DNA of 64,000 bases from JAUVXJ01 sp034411995 (GTDB taxonomy: Bacteria; Chloroflexota; Anaerolineae; UBA7937; B3-Chlor): the NCBI GenBank assembly GCA_034411995.1, contig DAOUME010000018.1, forward strand, positions 1 to 64,000. The letters are read 5' to 3'. Numbering within the stretch: the first letter of the stretch is position 1; every line of letters begins with the position of its first letter. The notes under the pieces were generated by a model. The model was not told where the DNA came from and did no database searches. It saw nothing but the letters and a program-made list of their open reading frames with translations. Below are positions 1 to 8,607 of this stretch, in pieces. A program made the position numbers and the translations under genes.

Positions 1-1
1 C

Positions 2-22
2 CTGGAGCGGGTCTATGACTAG
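2..22 (+). CDS. Possible 3' end of an upstream gene
   Basis: The first bases read in frame as Leu-Glu-Arg-Val-Tyr-Asp followed by TAG, which would suit the end of a gene that starts left of the window. In many bacteria an imuB-type Y-family polymerase lies directly upstream of dnaE2, so that is one possibility, but six residues cannot identify a protein. This is inference from position only. Confidence 0.2.
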   Translation: MERVYD

Positions 23-85
23 GCTGAGCGGCGCCGCGCCGCATCCTTCGGTAGGGGCACGGCAGGCCGGGCCCCTACTATAGCG

Positions 86-120
86 CCCTCCCCCTGGTGG
101 GGGGAGGGTTGGGGGGGGGG
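86..120. repeat. C/G-tract palindrome, REP-like or terminator-like
   Basis: A near-perfect hairpin pairs the C-rich arm at 86-94 with the G-rich arm at 99-108 around a four-base loop, and is followed by a run of ten G. It lies between the end of a possible upstream gene and dnaE2. It could be a transcription terminator without a T tail, or a dispersed G-tract repeat. Only one copy was noticed in the window. Confidence 0.35.
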
Positions 121-290
121 TGGATGATGTGCACACCAAGCGTGTCACCCTCCCCTAACCTCCTTCGATTAACTCAGGACAGGCCTCCCATCAAGAGAGG
201 GGGACTCAGGCGGCTATCGGTGTTGACCCTGATGATCGTCGCGCAGGACTTCATTCCGGCGCTACGGGAGAAACTATCGAACGGTGAACC

Positions 291-3200
291 ATGCCCGACT
301 ACGTAGAGCTACACTGCCACACCAACTACTCCATGCTCGACGGGGCCTCTCACCCGGAGGAGCTCCTTGATCGGGCGCTGGAGCTGCACATGGACCGCCT
401 GGCGGCCACCGACCACGAGGGGCTGTACGGCGCGGTGCGCTTCTATCAGGGCGCCCTCCAACGAGGCATCAAACCCCTCATCGGGGCGGAGCTGACCCTG
501 GATGGCGGCCACCACCTCACCCTCCTGGCGGAAAACGATGAGGGCTACTCCCACCTCTCCCGCCTGATCAGCCACGCCCAGTTGAGCCACAACAAGGGGG
601 AGGCCTCCCTTTCCTGGTCCGCCCTGACCCAATATAAAGAAGGCCTGATCTGCCTGTCGGGCTGCTCCCGGGGGGAGATCGCCTCCCATCTCCTGGCTCA
701 CCGTGAGGCGGAGGCCCTGGCCGCGGCCAGAAGATACCTCCACCTCTTCGGCCGGGAGCACTTCTTTCTCGAGCTGCAACACCACCTCCTGGAGCACGGT
801 CGACGGCTCGTGGCCTCCCTGGTGGAGCTGGCCGGGCACCTGGGAGCAGGGTACGTGGCCACCAACGACGTACACTACGCCCGCCGGGAGGGACACCGCC
901 TCCACGACGTGCTGACCTGCATCGCGAACCATACCACCCTGGACGAGGCGGGGAGTCTGCTGCGCGCCAACTCGGAGTACTACCTCAAGTCCCCACAGGA
1001 GATGGAGCAGCTCTTCTCCCACCTGCCCCAGGCCTTGACCAACACCAGGGCCATCGCCGAGCGGTGCGACGTGACTCTCAACTTCTCCGCCCATCGCCTG
1101 CCCCCTTTCGAGCTGCCCCCGGGGGAGACGGCCGGGAGCTACCTGCGGCGCCTGTGTCTCCAGGGCGTGGAGAGGAAGTACCCATCCGTTACGGAAAGGG
1201 TCCTCCATCAATTGGACCACGAGCTGGAGGTCATCGGTCGCACGGGGCTGGCCGAGTACTTCCTCATCGTGTGGGACATCTGTCGCTACGCCCACGAGAG
1301 GGGCATCCCCGCGCAGGGGAGGGGTTCCGCCGCCAATTCCGTGGTGGCTTACGTGCTGGACATCACCAGGGTGGACCCCATCGCCCACAACCTGCTTTTC
1401 GAGCGCTTCCTCAGCGAGGAAGCCAACACCATGCCCGACATCGACATGGACTTCTCCACCGATCACCGGGAGGAGGTGATCCAGTACGTCTACGACAAGT
1501 ACGGCGAGGAGCACACGGCCATGGTCTGTAACGTGGTCACCTTCCGCGCCCGGAGCGCCGTGCGGGACGTGGGCAAGGTGCTGGGTTTCCCCCTGCCTCT
1601 GCTGGACCAGGTGGCCAAGGCCCTGGATACCAGGAGGGCCTCCCGCGTGGAAGAAGACCTGGAGAGGGTGAACGGACTGGCCGAGAAGACGACGCACCTG
1701 CCCTGGCGGCAACTGCTCGAGCTGTGCCGGGAGATCGACTCCTTCCCCCGCCACCTGAGCATCCACGTGGGGGGGATGATCATCACCGCCAGGCCCCTGG
1801 TGGAGATCGCGCCCCTGGAGCGGGCCACCATGCCCGGGCGGGTGGTGGTGCAGTTCAACAAGGACGACGTGGAGGACCTGGGGTTGATCAAGATCGACCT
1901 GCTGGCCCTGCGCACCCTGTCGTTGATCTACGAGGCGCTCCAGTTGATCGAGGAGCACAGTGGTGTGGGACTGGACCTGGAGCACATCCCCCTGGACGAC
2001 CCGGTGGTCTACGACATGCTCTGCCGGGTGGACACCATCGGCACCTTCCAGGTGGAGAGCCGGGCCCAGGCCCAGACGCTGCCTCGTATGCGCCCGGAGA
2101 AGTTCGAGGACATCGTGGTGGAGGTAGCCCTGATCCGGCCGGGGCCTCTACAGGGCAACATGGTCCATCCCTACCTGCGGCGCCGGGCGGGTCTGGAGGA
2201 GGTGACCTACGTCCATCCCGCCCTCAAGCCGGCCCTGGAGGAGACCACGGGGGTGATCATCTTCCAGGAGCAGATCCTGAAGGTGGCCATGATCATCGCC
2301 GGCTTCACGCCGGGGGAGGCGGACCTGCTGCGCCGGGCCATCAGCCGCAGCCGCTCCCAGGAGGCGATGGAGCAGCTCAGGGGGCGCTTCGTGGAGGGCG
2401 CCCTGGCCCAGGGGGCTGGACGAGGAGACAGCCCAGGCGGTCTTCGACCAGTTGGCGGGCTTCGCCGAGTTCGGCTTCTGCAAGAGCCACGCGGCGGCCT
2501 TCGCCAGGACCGCTTACGAGACCCTCTACCTCAAGGCCCACTATCCCGCCCCCTTCTACTGCGCCCTGCTGAACGCCCAGCCCATGGGCTTCTACAGTCC
2601 CGCGGTGGTGGTGGGGGACGCCAAACGCCACGGGGTGAAGATCCTCCCCGTAGACGTGAACCGGAGCCGGGCCCGGTGTACCGTGGAGGATGGCCACCTC
2701 CGGTTGGGTTTCTCCTACGTGGACGGCCTGGGCGAGGCCAGCCTGGAGGTGCTGGAGGAGGCCAGGGAGGATGGGCCTTACTATTCCTTGCGGGACTTCT
2801 GCCTGCGCACCCGGTTGCCCCGGTGGGCGGTGGAGAACCTGATTCTGGTGGGGGCCATGGATGGCTGGGGCAAGGCCAGGAGAGAGTTGATCTGGGAGCT
2901 GGGCACCCTCAGCTACGCGGAGGGGGAGCTGGACCTTTCGCCGCCTCTGGAGGAGATCGACCTGCCGGAACTGACGCTGGAGGAGGAGATCAAGGCGGAG
3001 TACGGCATCCTGGGCCTCCCCGTGGGCGAGCAGATCGTAGCCCTGCACCGTCCACGGCTAGAGAGGCTGTGTGTGTTGAGGAGCAAGGACCTGGAGAGGA
3101 AGCAGAACGGGGAGAGGGTGCGGGTAGCAGGTTTGGTGGTGGTGCGGCAGCGGCCCCCGACAGCCAAGGGCTTCGTGTTCATCACCATGGAGGACGAGGA

Positions 3201-3348
3201 CGGGCTGATGAACATCATCGTCAGGCCCGACGTGTATCAGCGGTACTACAAGGTGCTGCGCAACTGCTTTCTATTGATCGTGGAGGGGACCGTACAGAGG
3301 CAAGGGGGGATCCTCAACGTCCTGGCCGAGGGGGCGGTGGGGATGTGA
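291..3348 (+). CDS. dnaE2: Error-prone DNA polymerase III alpha subunit (DnaE2/ImuC), interrupted by a +1 frameshift
   Basis: Member of the C-family DNA polymerases that carry out translesion synthesis in the SOS-type mutasome. The N-terminal PHP domain begins with the HCHTNYSMLDGAS motif (residues 8-20). The palm follows, with GRGSAANS and the catalytic PDIDMDF aspartates near residue 383, then helix-hairpin-helix and a C-terminal OB fold ending in DEDGLMNIIVRP. The reading frame shifts at a run of five G (2411-2415). Codons after about residue 708 read as polymerase only if one G is skipped, and the second frame then runs to the TGA ending at 3348. Corrected length is about 1018 residues, normal for DnaE2 and shorter than replicative DnaE. 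The rest of the gene looks intact, so the indel may be a base-calling error or a recent lesion. It faces the PIN toxin gene tail to tail. Confidence 0.9.
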
Positions 3349-3361
3349 CAGAAGTCCCGCA

Positions 3362-3802
3362 TCAGCCCTCCAGTTGCTCCCTAAACCAGGCCAGGAAATC
3401 GTCGGGTGCTCCAATCCGCAAACCCGACTTGCGGGCTACCTCTGGATTGTCGAGGAAGTGTTTGCGATTCAGCGTCGCGAGATAATCCACCTGGGCATTC
3501 TTCGCCGCCGCAAGGATAGACGCATCTTTGGCATGAATGATCCCCTTGGCTATCGTCAGGTCCGCCGCAGACGGATCGGGGATCCTCTCCAGGGGACAAG
3601 CGTCTACAAAACGGCGGTACTCGGGGAGCGCTTTGGGGAGCTTCTCCTTTAGATTGCGCTCCGCCTCTACCAGCACCTGTTCCGAAACCACCAGGATCAC
3701 AAGCCTCGCCTCGGCCAGTGCCAGAATTCTGTTGCTGGCGCCTGTGGTAGACGCCAGACCAGCGAGGAGCGCACTGGTATCCAGGAAGAGCCTAGGCCTC
3801 AA
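3362..3802 (-). CDS. PIN-domain ribonuclease toxin (VapC-like)
   Basis: A 146-residue single-domain PIN protein, expected to be a metal-dependent endoribonuclease. The acidic pocket is visible: Asp8 in LFLDTSALLAG, Glu46, Asp93 in HAKDASILAAA, and Asp106 or Asn112 in the VDYLATLNRKHF segment. It starts 11 bases inside the end of the AbrB-type antitoxin gene, so the two are translationally coupled in the usual antitoxin-toxin order. It is convergent with dnaE2, 13 bases away. No frameshift or missing catalytic residue is seen. Confidence 0.85.
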   Translation of the reverse strand: MRPRLFLDTSALLAGLASTTGASNRILALAEARLVILVVSEQVLVEAERNLKEKLPKALPEYRRFVDACPLERIPDPSAADLTIAKGIIHAKDASILAAAKNAQVDYLATLNRKHFLDNPEVARKSGLRIGAPDDFLAWFREQLEG

Positions 3803-4088
3803 GGCCGTACTTCTCCCTGACGTAAGCCTCGCGTTGCTTCCCTAGACCGTCGAGGAGATCTGCGAGGGTCACCCCTTGCTCGCGCATGAGGCCTTCTATG
3901 GCCGCCGCGACCTCCGGTGCCACCAGTTTCTTGCGGGTGGCGACGAGGGTATCCCCCAGTTGGATCAGGGAGAAGATGTCCCCTTCCTCGATGCCCATCT
4001 GGCGGCGCATTTCGGCAGGGATCGTCAACTGCCCACGTTCCCGCACCTGCACCACCACCGGTCCTTGAGCTTCACCAGTCTTCTCCAT
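3792..4088 (-). CDS. AbrB/MazE/SpoVT-type antitoxin
   Basis: A 98-residue DNA-binding antitoxin with the swapped-hairpin AbrB motif (VRERGQLTIPAEMRRQMG, then GDTLVATRKK) and a C-terminal tail likely to grip the toxin. The start at 4088 is chosen over a longer frame to 4163 because a good promoter lies at 4125-4153, which would put the upstream ATG ahead of transcription. Members of this family repress their own operon, and a palindrome between the -10 and the start fits that. Confidence 0.85.
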   Translation of the reverse strand: MEKTGEAQGPVVVQVRERGQLTIPAEMRRQMGIEEGDIFSLIQLGDTLVATRKKLVAPEVAAAIEGLMREQGVTLADLLDGLGKQREAYVREKYGLEA

Positions 4089-4107
4089 GGCCTGTCCGCC
4101 CCCGTTG

Positions 4108-4153
4108 TCAGAATTTCTGATATCATTATGCGGCTGATCGGCGTGTCTGTCAA
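4108..4153 (-). promoter_or_regulatory. Promoter and palindromic operator of the toxin-antitoxin operon
   Basis: On the minus strand TTGACA (4148-4153), a 17-base spacer and CATAAT (4125-4130) form a near-consensus promoter. Just downstream, 4108-4120 is a perfect 6+1+6 palindrome (TCAGAA, one base, TTCTGA), well placed for autorepression by the antitoxin. Confidence 0.75.
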
Positions 4154-4201
4154 GGTCGTCCATCCTGGCGGCGCGGGCGATGCGCTGGACCGGGGGCAGG
4201 A

Positions 4202-4519
4202 TTACCCCTTCATATTGACCTTCACTTCATAGTGCTGCGAGCGGGCATTGAACCGCGAAAGCAGAGCTCTGGCCTTGGGCGGGACCACCGCCGTTTCGTA
4301 ATCTTCCCGGCGAAAGCGCGGACCGCGTCCAGGGAGTCGAACCACATGACGGGTCACGAATTCCACCTCACTCCCCAGGCCGCGCCGCAAGAGGTGGACT
4401 CCTCGGTAGCCAGCGATCTGGCGATCCTGTATGCCCTGGAAGATCTCACTCCTGAGCAGTGACTCGTCGGCGTCCGCGTTCGCTGCCGTAGTGCAGCCGT
4501 GCCATATCCGACTGATCAT
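4202..4519 (-). CDS. ABM-fold (antibiotic biosynthesis monooxygenase-like) protein with an internal out-of-frame stretch
   Basis: A small dimeric alpha-beta barrel protein of about 105 residues in the ABM superfamily; the substrate is unknown. It starts at ATG 4519 behind a strong Shine-Dalgarno (GAAGGAGGTGAAG). The family-like start MISRIWHG and the end VVPPKARALLSRFNARSQHYEV are clear. The centre, between EFVT and EDYE, is out of frame. Removing one base in the CCC (minus) at 4351-4353 and adding one G at 4306-4308 restores VMWFDSLDAVRAFAG, the expected family sequence. The two compensating indels leave the frame open but scramble about 17 residues. Confidence 0.7.
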   Translation of the reverse strand: MISRIWHGCTTAANADADESLLRSEIFQGIQDRQIAGYRGVHLLRRGLGSEVEFVTRHVVRLPGRGPRFRREDYETAVVPPKARALLSRFNARSQHYEVKVNMKG

Positions 4520-4712
4520 CTTCACCTCCTTCTAGTCCGTCGTGGCCGCGGGGCTGGCGGCTCGTCCTTCACCCGAATTGTCACCAACTCGCAGAGGAAG
4601 CGCAAGCGAGAGCAGATGACTCTGGTTCGGTCGGCTCAGCTGCCGGGTGGCCGTCCCAGGCCCAGAGCGAGCCAGCTCCTGGCCAGGGACGACCTCGGGG
4701 CAGCGGGTGATG

Positions 4713-5468
4713 CTATACGAATTGGAAACTATGGATGATCGCCTCTACGATGGGCAGCAGGTCGCCTTCTGATTCTGCGGCGACGATGCCCGTCAGACCG
4801 GCAGCTCGATCCCCGTTGAGGATCACGGCGCTGAGCAACGTGGTGGACAAGCCATCCGTACTCGTGCAAGTCCAGGACCCTATGGCCGCATCGTAGCCAT
4901 TGATCGTGGTTGCGGCCGGATCTCCTGTCGCCACACAACCTGTGGTCGTCTCGGCACTGCTATCGACCGCCGCCTCCAACGCTGAATCTTCGCCACCAAT
5001 GCTCAGGTCCCCACGTGTGCCAACCAGCACGACCACTAGCGCCCCCTCAGGCAATACAGGGCCGGCTTCGCCGTACCAGGTATTCTGTAGCCCCGCGTCG
5101 GTGGCGAAGAAACCAAGACCGTAAGCGGCGTCGCTGTACCAGTCTTTCGGGAGCGTGAGAGTGAACGTGGAGTGTTCGAAGGTGACGAAGTCAGCGGGGA
5201 CATCGGGCGGCTCGGGCGGAACGGGCGTCTCGGTGGGCAAGGTGGTGGCGGTGGGCTGAGGCGGCGCCGTCGGCTCGGGGGTGACGGCGGGCACCGGTGT
5301 TTCCGCTGGCCTGGGCGAAGCGGTCGGCTCTGGTGTCTTGGCTGGCAAGGGCGTCACTCCGGGCGCCGTAGGCTCTGGCGCAGCGGCTGGAGACCCGCAA
5401 GCGACCGTCGCCAACAAGAGCGTCAGCAGCAGTACCATAGTGATCTTGGGTAGATATCTCTGTATCAT
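4713..5468 (-). CDS. Lipoprotein with Thr/Pro/Glu-rich linker, function unknown
   Basis: A 251-residue exported protein. The start at 5468 is preceded by GAAGGGAG and gives a short basic N-terminus, a hydrophobic stretch and a lipobox ending in TVAC, so it is probably a membrane-anchored lipoprotein. A linker of repeated TPEPTA/PVPAVTPEPT units follows. The C-terminal globular domain (from about residue 95, FVTFEHSTFTLTLPKDW onward) resembles small PsbP-like or surface domains seen in many Chloroflexota lipoproteins. No catalytic motif was recognised. It is transcribed alone from the promoter at 5754-5782, with a leader of about 280 bases. Confidence 0.75.
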   Translation of the reverse strand: MIQRYLPKITMVLLLTLLLATVACGSPAAAPEPTAPGVTPLPAKTPEPTASPRPAETPVPAVTPEPTAPPQPTATTLPTETPVPPEPPDVPADFVTFEHSTFTLTLPKDWYSDAAYGLGFFATDAGLQNTWYGEAGPVLPEGALVVVLVGTRGDLSIGGEDSALEAAVDSSAETTTGCVATGDPAATTINGYDAAIGSWTCTSTDGLSTTLLSAVILNGDRAAGLTGIVAAESEGDLLPIVEAIIHSFQFV

Positions 5469-5753
5469 GTTGCTCCCTTCTTCTCTTTGGAATGCTCTCC
5501 GGCAGCGATCGGCCATGCGACTGTCCCCTCTCTGCGAGGTGGTGCCACTGGTCGTCGAACAGTCGTCGCCGGCAGAAGGCGGTACGCCGACAGACCGGGT
5601 CCGCGGGCATACCCGCTGCGGAACGAGGCGGCCGGGAGTGGCTCTCCCCATCGGGCGCGACGTGGGGCCGTGCCAAACAATGAAGCCGCCGTGCCCGGTG
5701 GCCCGTTCTCCGGGTCAAGGCGGCTATCGGATATCAAAGGTCCCATTACTCCA

Positions 5754-5782
5754 AGAATACTCAGTATTCGCAATATTGTCAA
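5754..5782 (-). promoter_or_regulatory. Sigma70-type promoter with overlapping palindrome
   Basis: On the minus strand TTGACA (5777-5782), 17 bases, TATTCT (5754-5759). A 7+1+7 palindrome at 5755-5769 (GAATACT, one base, AGTATTC) covers the -10 and part of the spacer, and CAATATTG (5771-5778) is a second palindrome. A repressor site is likely. The nearest downstream gene is the lipoprotein starting at 5468. Confidence 0.65.
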
Positions 5783-5904
5783 GTGTTATACTGCACTTTT
5801 CCCCTATGCTGGTGCGCGCTGCTCTGCTTCGATCGGTCGAGTCCAGCGCCTGGGCCTGACGATGCCTTGCTCATGGGGCAGGTTCAGGCACGGGTGCTAG
5901 GAGA

Positions 5905-6140
5905 GAGAGACCAGAAGCGGGTGGCGGGCCTGGTAGCCGGGGAGGGTGGCGTCGGGGGCCAGGGGTTCGGTTTTACGATGAGGTGGCTGACGAGGGGTGA
6001 GATGGTATACCCGGACACCGGCCGGAGGTAGTAGGAGATGGTGCAGAGGCGCTTTCTTCTGGTGTCATGGGGACGGCGCAGAGGCCAGAAGGGATCCTCA
6101 ACCGCCTGGCTGGGGAGACGGTGGGAAAGGAGAGGCCTCG
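5905..6140 (+). pseudogene. Decayed copy of the dnaE2 3' end (fragment 1)
   Basis: Read by eye against dnaE2 3110-3345, this stretch keeps the same order of blocks. These include RVAGLVAGEGG beside RVAGLVVVRQR, GFGFTM beside GFVFITM, and GTAQRPEGILNRLAG beside GTVQRQGGILNVLAE. Stops and indels interrupt every frame. It has the same orientation as dnaE2 and covers only the OB-fold end of the polymerase. It lies 2.6 kb downstream of the parent gene and upstream of a second, different fragment at 7655-7830. Confidence 0.75.
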
Positions 6141-6238
6141 CGGCAGCTCGAGACAGGGAATCCTGGTGACATCGGTCCAAGTCGCCGGTTGGCAGAAGGC
6201 GGCGAAACCAGTTCTCCGGCAGAGCGCGTGGGCAGCAG

Positions 6239-7468
6239 CTAGTACTTCTTCGTGGCCAAGGGTATGTAGAGGCGATTGCTACACCCGGCAACAGCGGCGG
6301 AGAACTCGGAGGTGTTGCCGTCGCTGTCGGTGGCCGTGGCCGTGAGATAGGCCATGTCGGCCAGGAAGCCCGAAGCGCTCCAGTTCCCCGACCCGTCGGC
6401 CGACACGGAGGTCAAGAAGGTCTTCCCTTCATCATCTGGTCCGGTGAACAACTCCACAGTGGCGTTGAGAGGAGCCGTCCCGCTGGCCGAAGCGCAGGTA
6501 TGGGAGGAGATGCTGGGCGCCGCGACCGAGTCGTTGCCGTCGAAGGTGAGGGCGATTCCCAGGTCTCCGTTGGCGTGGATACTGTTCTGGGTGATAGTGT
6601 TACCATTGGTGTTCGACCCATCCACCCAGACGCCTTGATCGGTGTTGAAGGCGATGACGTTGTTGGGGCCGATGGTGTTGTCGTGCGCCCCGCCGTGGAT
6701 CTTGATGCCATACCCATTTCCCAACGGCTGGCTGCCGGTGCGATCGGTGCCGATGTAGTTGCCCTCGATGACGTTGCCGGTCGCGTTGCCCGTGGTCTGG
6801 AAGATGCGGATGCCGCCGTTCATGGCGGAGATGACGTTGCGGTCGGCCTCGGCTGGACCGCCGATGGTGTTATTCTCCGCCCCATTGCCCAGCGAGATCC
6901 CGGCGTAGGTCCCGCTGACGTCACTGGAGCCGGTCGCATCGGGGCCGATGTAGTTGCCGATGATCGTATTGAGACTTCCGTTCACCACCACGGCGTAGGC
7001 GGGGCAGCGGTTGATGGCCAGCCCCTTGACGGTGCCGTTCGATCCCATGATCCAGCAACTGACTCCTGAGGACAGACTCTCTCCGGAGATCTCGATTTCC
7101 GGGCCGTAGGGGTTGGTGTCCGAGAGGATGTTTGTCGCCTGGGTGCTGCCGTCCACGATGTTGCCGGCAGGGGATTGGAGGGTAGTGGTGAGGACTATGG
7201 TCCAGACACCGCTGGTGTTGTGGCCGTAGTTGGTGTCAGTGACAGGGATGTTGAAGGCCACGGTGTCGGTGCCGGGGTTGGCTACGGCTGCCTGGATGGC
7301 TTCCCAGAGCGTACAGTCGCCGCTGGCCAGCGGGTCACAGGATCCGTCGTTCGTGAAGCTGGTGGAGTTGACGGTGTAGGTACTGCCGGCGGCCCCAACG
7401 CTACCTGCCAGGGCCAGGAGTCCCAGCAGGAGCACCACCGCCACCACAGCCACCGCATAGTTTCTCAT
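6239..7468 (-). CDS. Secreted right-handed parallel beta-helix protein
   Basis: A 409-residue protein with a Sec signal peptide (hydrophobic residues 5-24, cleavage near VGAAG), then a CSLREAI-like segment (CTLWEAIQAA), then beta-helix rungs with repeats such as NTIIGNYIGPDATG, NTIGG and NVIEGNYIGTDRTG. The C-terminal Ig-like part ends in LTATATDSDGNTSEFSAAVAG. The family is secreted and often adhesive or carbohydrate-active, but no catalytic residues can be assigned. GGAGGT stands 8 bases before the ATG. Its promoter is at 7548-7576. It is flanked on both sides by dnaE2 3'-end fragments. Confidence 0.85.
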   Translation of the reverse strand: MRNYAVAVVAVVLLLGLLALAGSVGAAGSTYTVNSTSFTNDGSCDPLASGDCTLWEAIQAAVANPGTDTVAFNIPVTDTNYGHNTSGVWTIVLTTTLQSPAGNIVDGSTQATNILSDTNPYGPEIEISGESLSSGVSCWIMGSNGTVKGLAINRCPAYAVVVNGSLNTIIGNYIGPDATGSSDVSGTYAGISLGNGAENNTIGGPAEADRNVISAMNGGIRIFQTTGNATGNVIEGNYIGTDRTGSQPLGNGYGIKIHGGAHDNTIGPNNVIAFNTDQGVWVDGSNTNGNTITQNSIHANGDLGIALTFDGNDSVAAPSISSHTCASASGTAPLNATVELFTGPDDEGKTFLTSVSADGSGNWSASGFLADMAYLTATATDSDGNTSEFSAAVAGCSNRLYIPLATKKY

Positions 7469-7547
7469 CTGCCCCTACCTCCAAAAGGCCTTCCGTGGAC
7501 CCCGCTGGCTACGGAGGTTATGGGACCTGGTGGGTCCTCATTCTCCC

Positions 7548-7576
7548 ATCATACAGAGTTCTGGAGGTGGTGTCAA
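7548..7576 (-). promoter_or_regulatory. Promoter of the beta-helix gene
   Basis: On the minus strand TTGACA (7571-7576), 17-base spacer, TATGAT (7548-7553), about 80 bases before the ATG at 7468. Confidence 0.7.
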
Positions 7577-7654
7577 GCGCTCGATGAGGGCGCGGCAGAG
7601 CGAGAGCAAGGGGTGATGTCGTCGAAGCTTGCGGGAAGATCCAACCCTGGGGAC

Positions 7655-7830
7655 AGTCGCTTTCGAAGACGGGGACGGGGTGAGCGAGGCCTCCGTCAGG
7701 CGCGATGTCTACGAACGGCGATACAAGGTGGTGCACAACTGCTTCCTGTCGAGCCTGGAGGGGACGGTGCGGGGGAAGCGGAAGGCCTGGCGTCCTGGGC
7801 GAGGGGCCGCTGAGGGCGGCCAGACCGACG
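7655..7830 (+). pseudogene. Decayed copy of the dnaE2 3' end (fragment 2)
   Basis: The translation DVYERRYKVVHNCFL matches DVYQRYYKVLRNCFL near the C-terminus of the dnaE2 product, and is followed by SLEGTVRGK beside IVEGTVQRQ. The upstream block VAFEDGDG corresponds to FITMEDEDG. The region is a degenerate copy of about dnaE2 3165-3345. It is in the same orientation as dnaE2 and as fragment 1, and better preserved than fragment 1. It has no start codon of its own and no polymerase core. Confidence 0.75.
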
Positions 7831-8018
7831 TCCTCGCCGTGATCCGCGCTCCGACTCTGAGTCAGGATGAACCAGCAGGACTGCTAACTGGCAGCCCTGC
7901 TGTTCCCACTGCGAAACTAACATTGGTAAGGTCGTCCGCCGTCAGGCGGAGCGCCTTTGCTAGGCACATGAAATGCGCTTCAGGACCATGGGAGGCTCGC
8001 ATGCGCAAGTCGGTCTAT

Positions 8019-8270
8019 CTAATTCTCTTGGTCTGGGTCAGTCCCTCCCCGCTCTCTGCGCCTCTGTCTCAAGACGGTCCCCGCGTATTCGAATATCGAA
8101 TGCCTAGCTCGGGTCCTTTCCGCAAAATCCCGAAACCATCGCGTGGCAAAGAGCTTCTCTTGGGCGAAGTTGTCGGGTGCGGCGTAGAGACCATCTTCCA
8201 GTCTGACCCACCCGAAAATAGGCCTTCGTGCGCTCTTTCGGGCGCGGGCCTCTTGAGGCGTCAAGCTCAT
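8019..8270 (-). CDS. Hypothetical small basic protein
   Basis: An 83-residue frame that I do not recognise. Support comes from a strong Shine-Dalgarno (GGGGAGGTGAG) four bases before the ATG at 8270, and from a good promoter at 8512-8540 on the same strand. The N-terminus MSLTPQEARARKSARRP is very basic, the middle is aromatic (GWVRLEDGLYAAPDNF), and the C-terminus is Arg-rich. It has no signal peptide or membrane segment. It could also be a truncated remnant of a larger gene. Confidence 0.4.
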   Translation of the reverse strand: MSLTPQEARARKSARRPIFGWVRLEDGLYAAPDNFAQEKLFATRWFRDFAERTRARHSIFEYAGTVLRQRRRERGGTDPDQEN

Positions 8271-8511
8271 GATCTCACCTCCCCTCGTACCGGGCTCTGC
8301 GCAGCACAGCCACTCATCAAACTAGCGCGGTTCCGCATCGCGCCAACCCAGGACCGAACCCCCCGTCGCAAGTCTTGCGCAGACGCACTGACACTGGAAG
8401 ACACGCTGCCCACTCGATGGAGCACCGTCCATGTCACCGAGAGACACAACCCCATCCCATGTCCCGCCAGTGCATAGAAACATTGCCGCTAGGCCCATTA
8501 TCCGCACTCCT

Positions 8512-8540
8512 AGTATACACCTCTAGGCACGCAGTGTCAA
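8512..8540 (-). promoter_or_regulatory. Near-consensus promoter with long leader
   Basis: On the minus strand TTGACA (8535-8540), 17-base spacer, TATACT (8512-8517). The next well-initiated gene starts at 8270, leaving a leader of about 235 bases in which I see no convincing protein or known riboswitch. Confidence 0.65.
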
Positions 8541-8607
8541 TAGTAGAAAAGTACTCGTCTTCTGAGGTGTCGCCCGCGCCCTAACTGCGGGACGCGTCTC
8601 TCAACAT

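Noticed and set aside
309..1985. 558-codon open frame antisense to dnaE2
   Set aside because: It mirrors a high-GC coding sequence, has His/Gln/Val-rich composition, and dnaE2 in the other strand has clear motifs.
7873..7950. Inverted repeats downstream of the second dnaE2 fragment
   Set aside because: Short GC-rich stems (CAGCAGG pair and TCCGCC pair) with no T tract and no gene ending there; too weak to call terminators.
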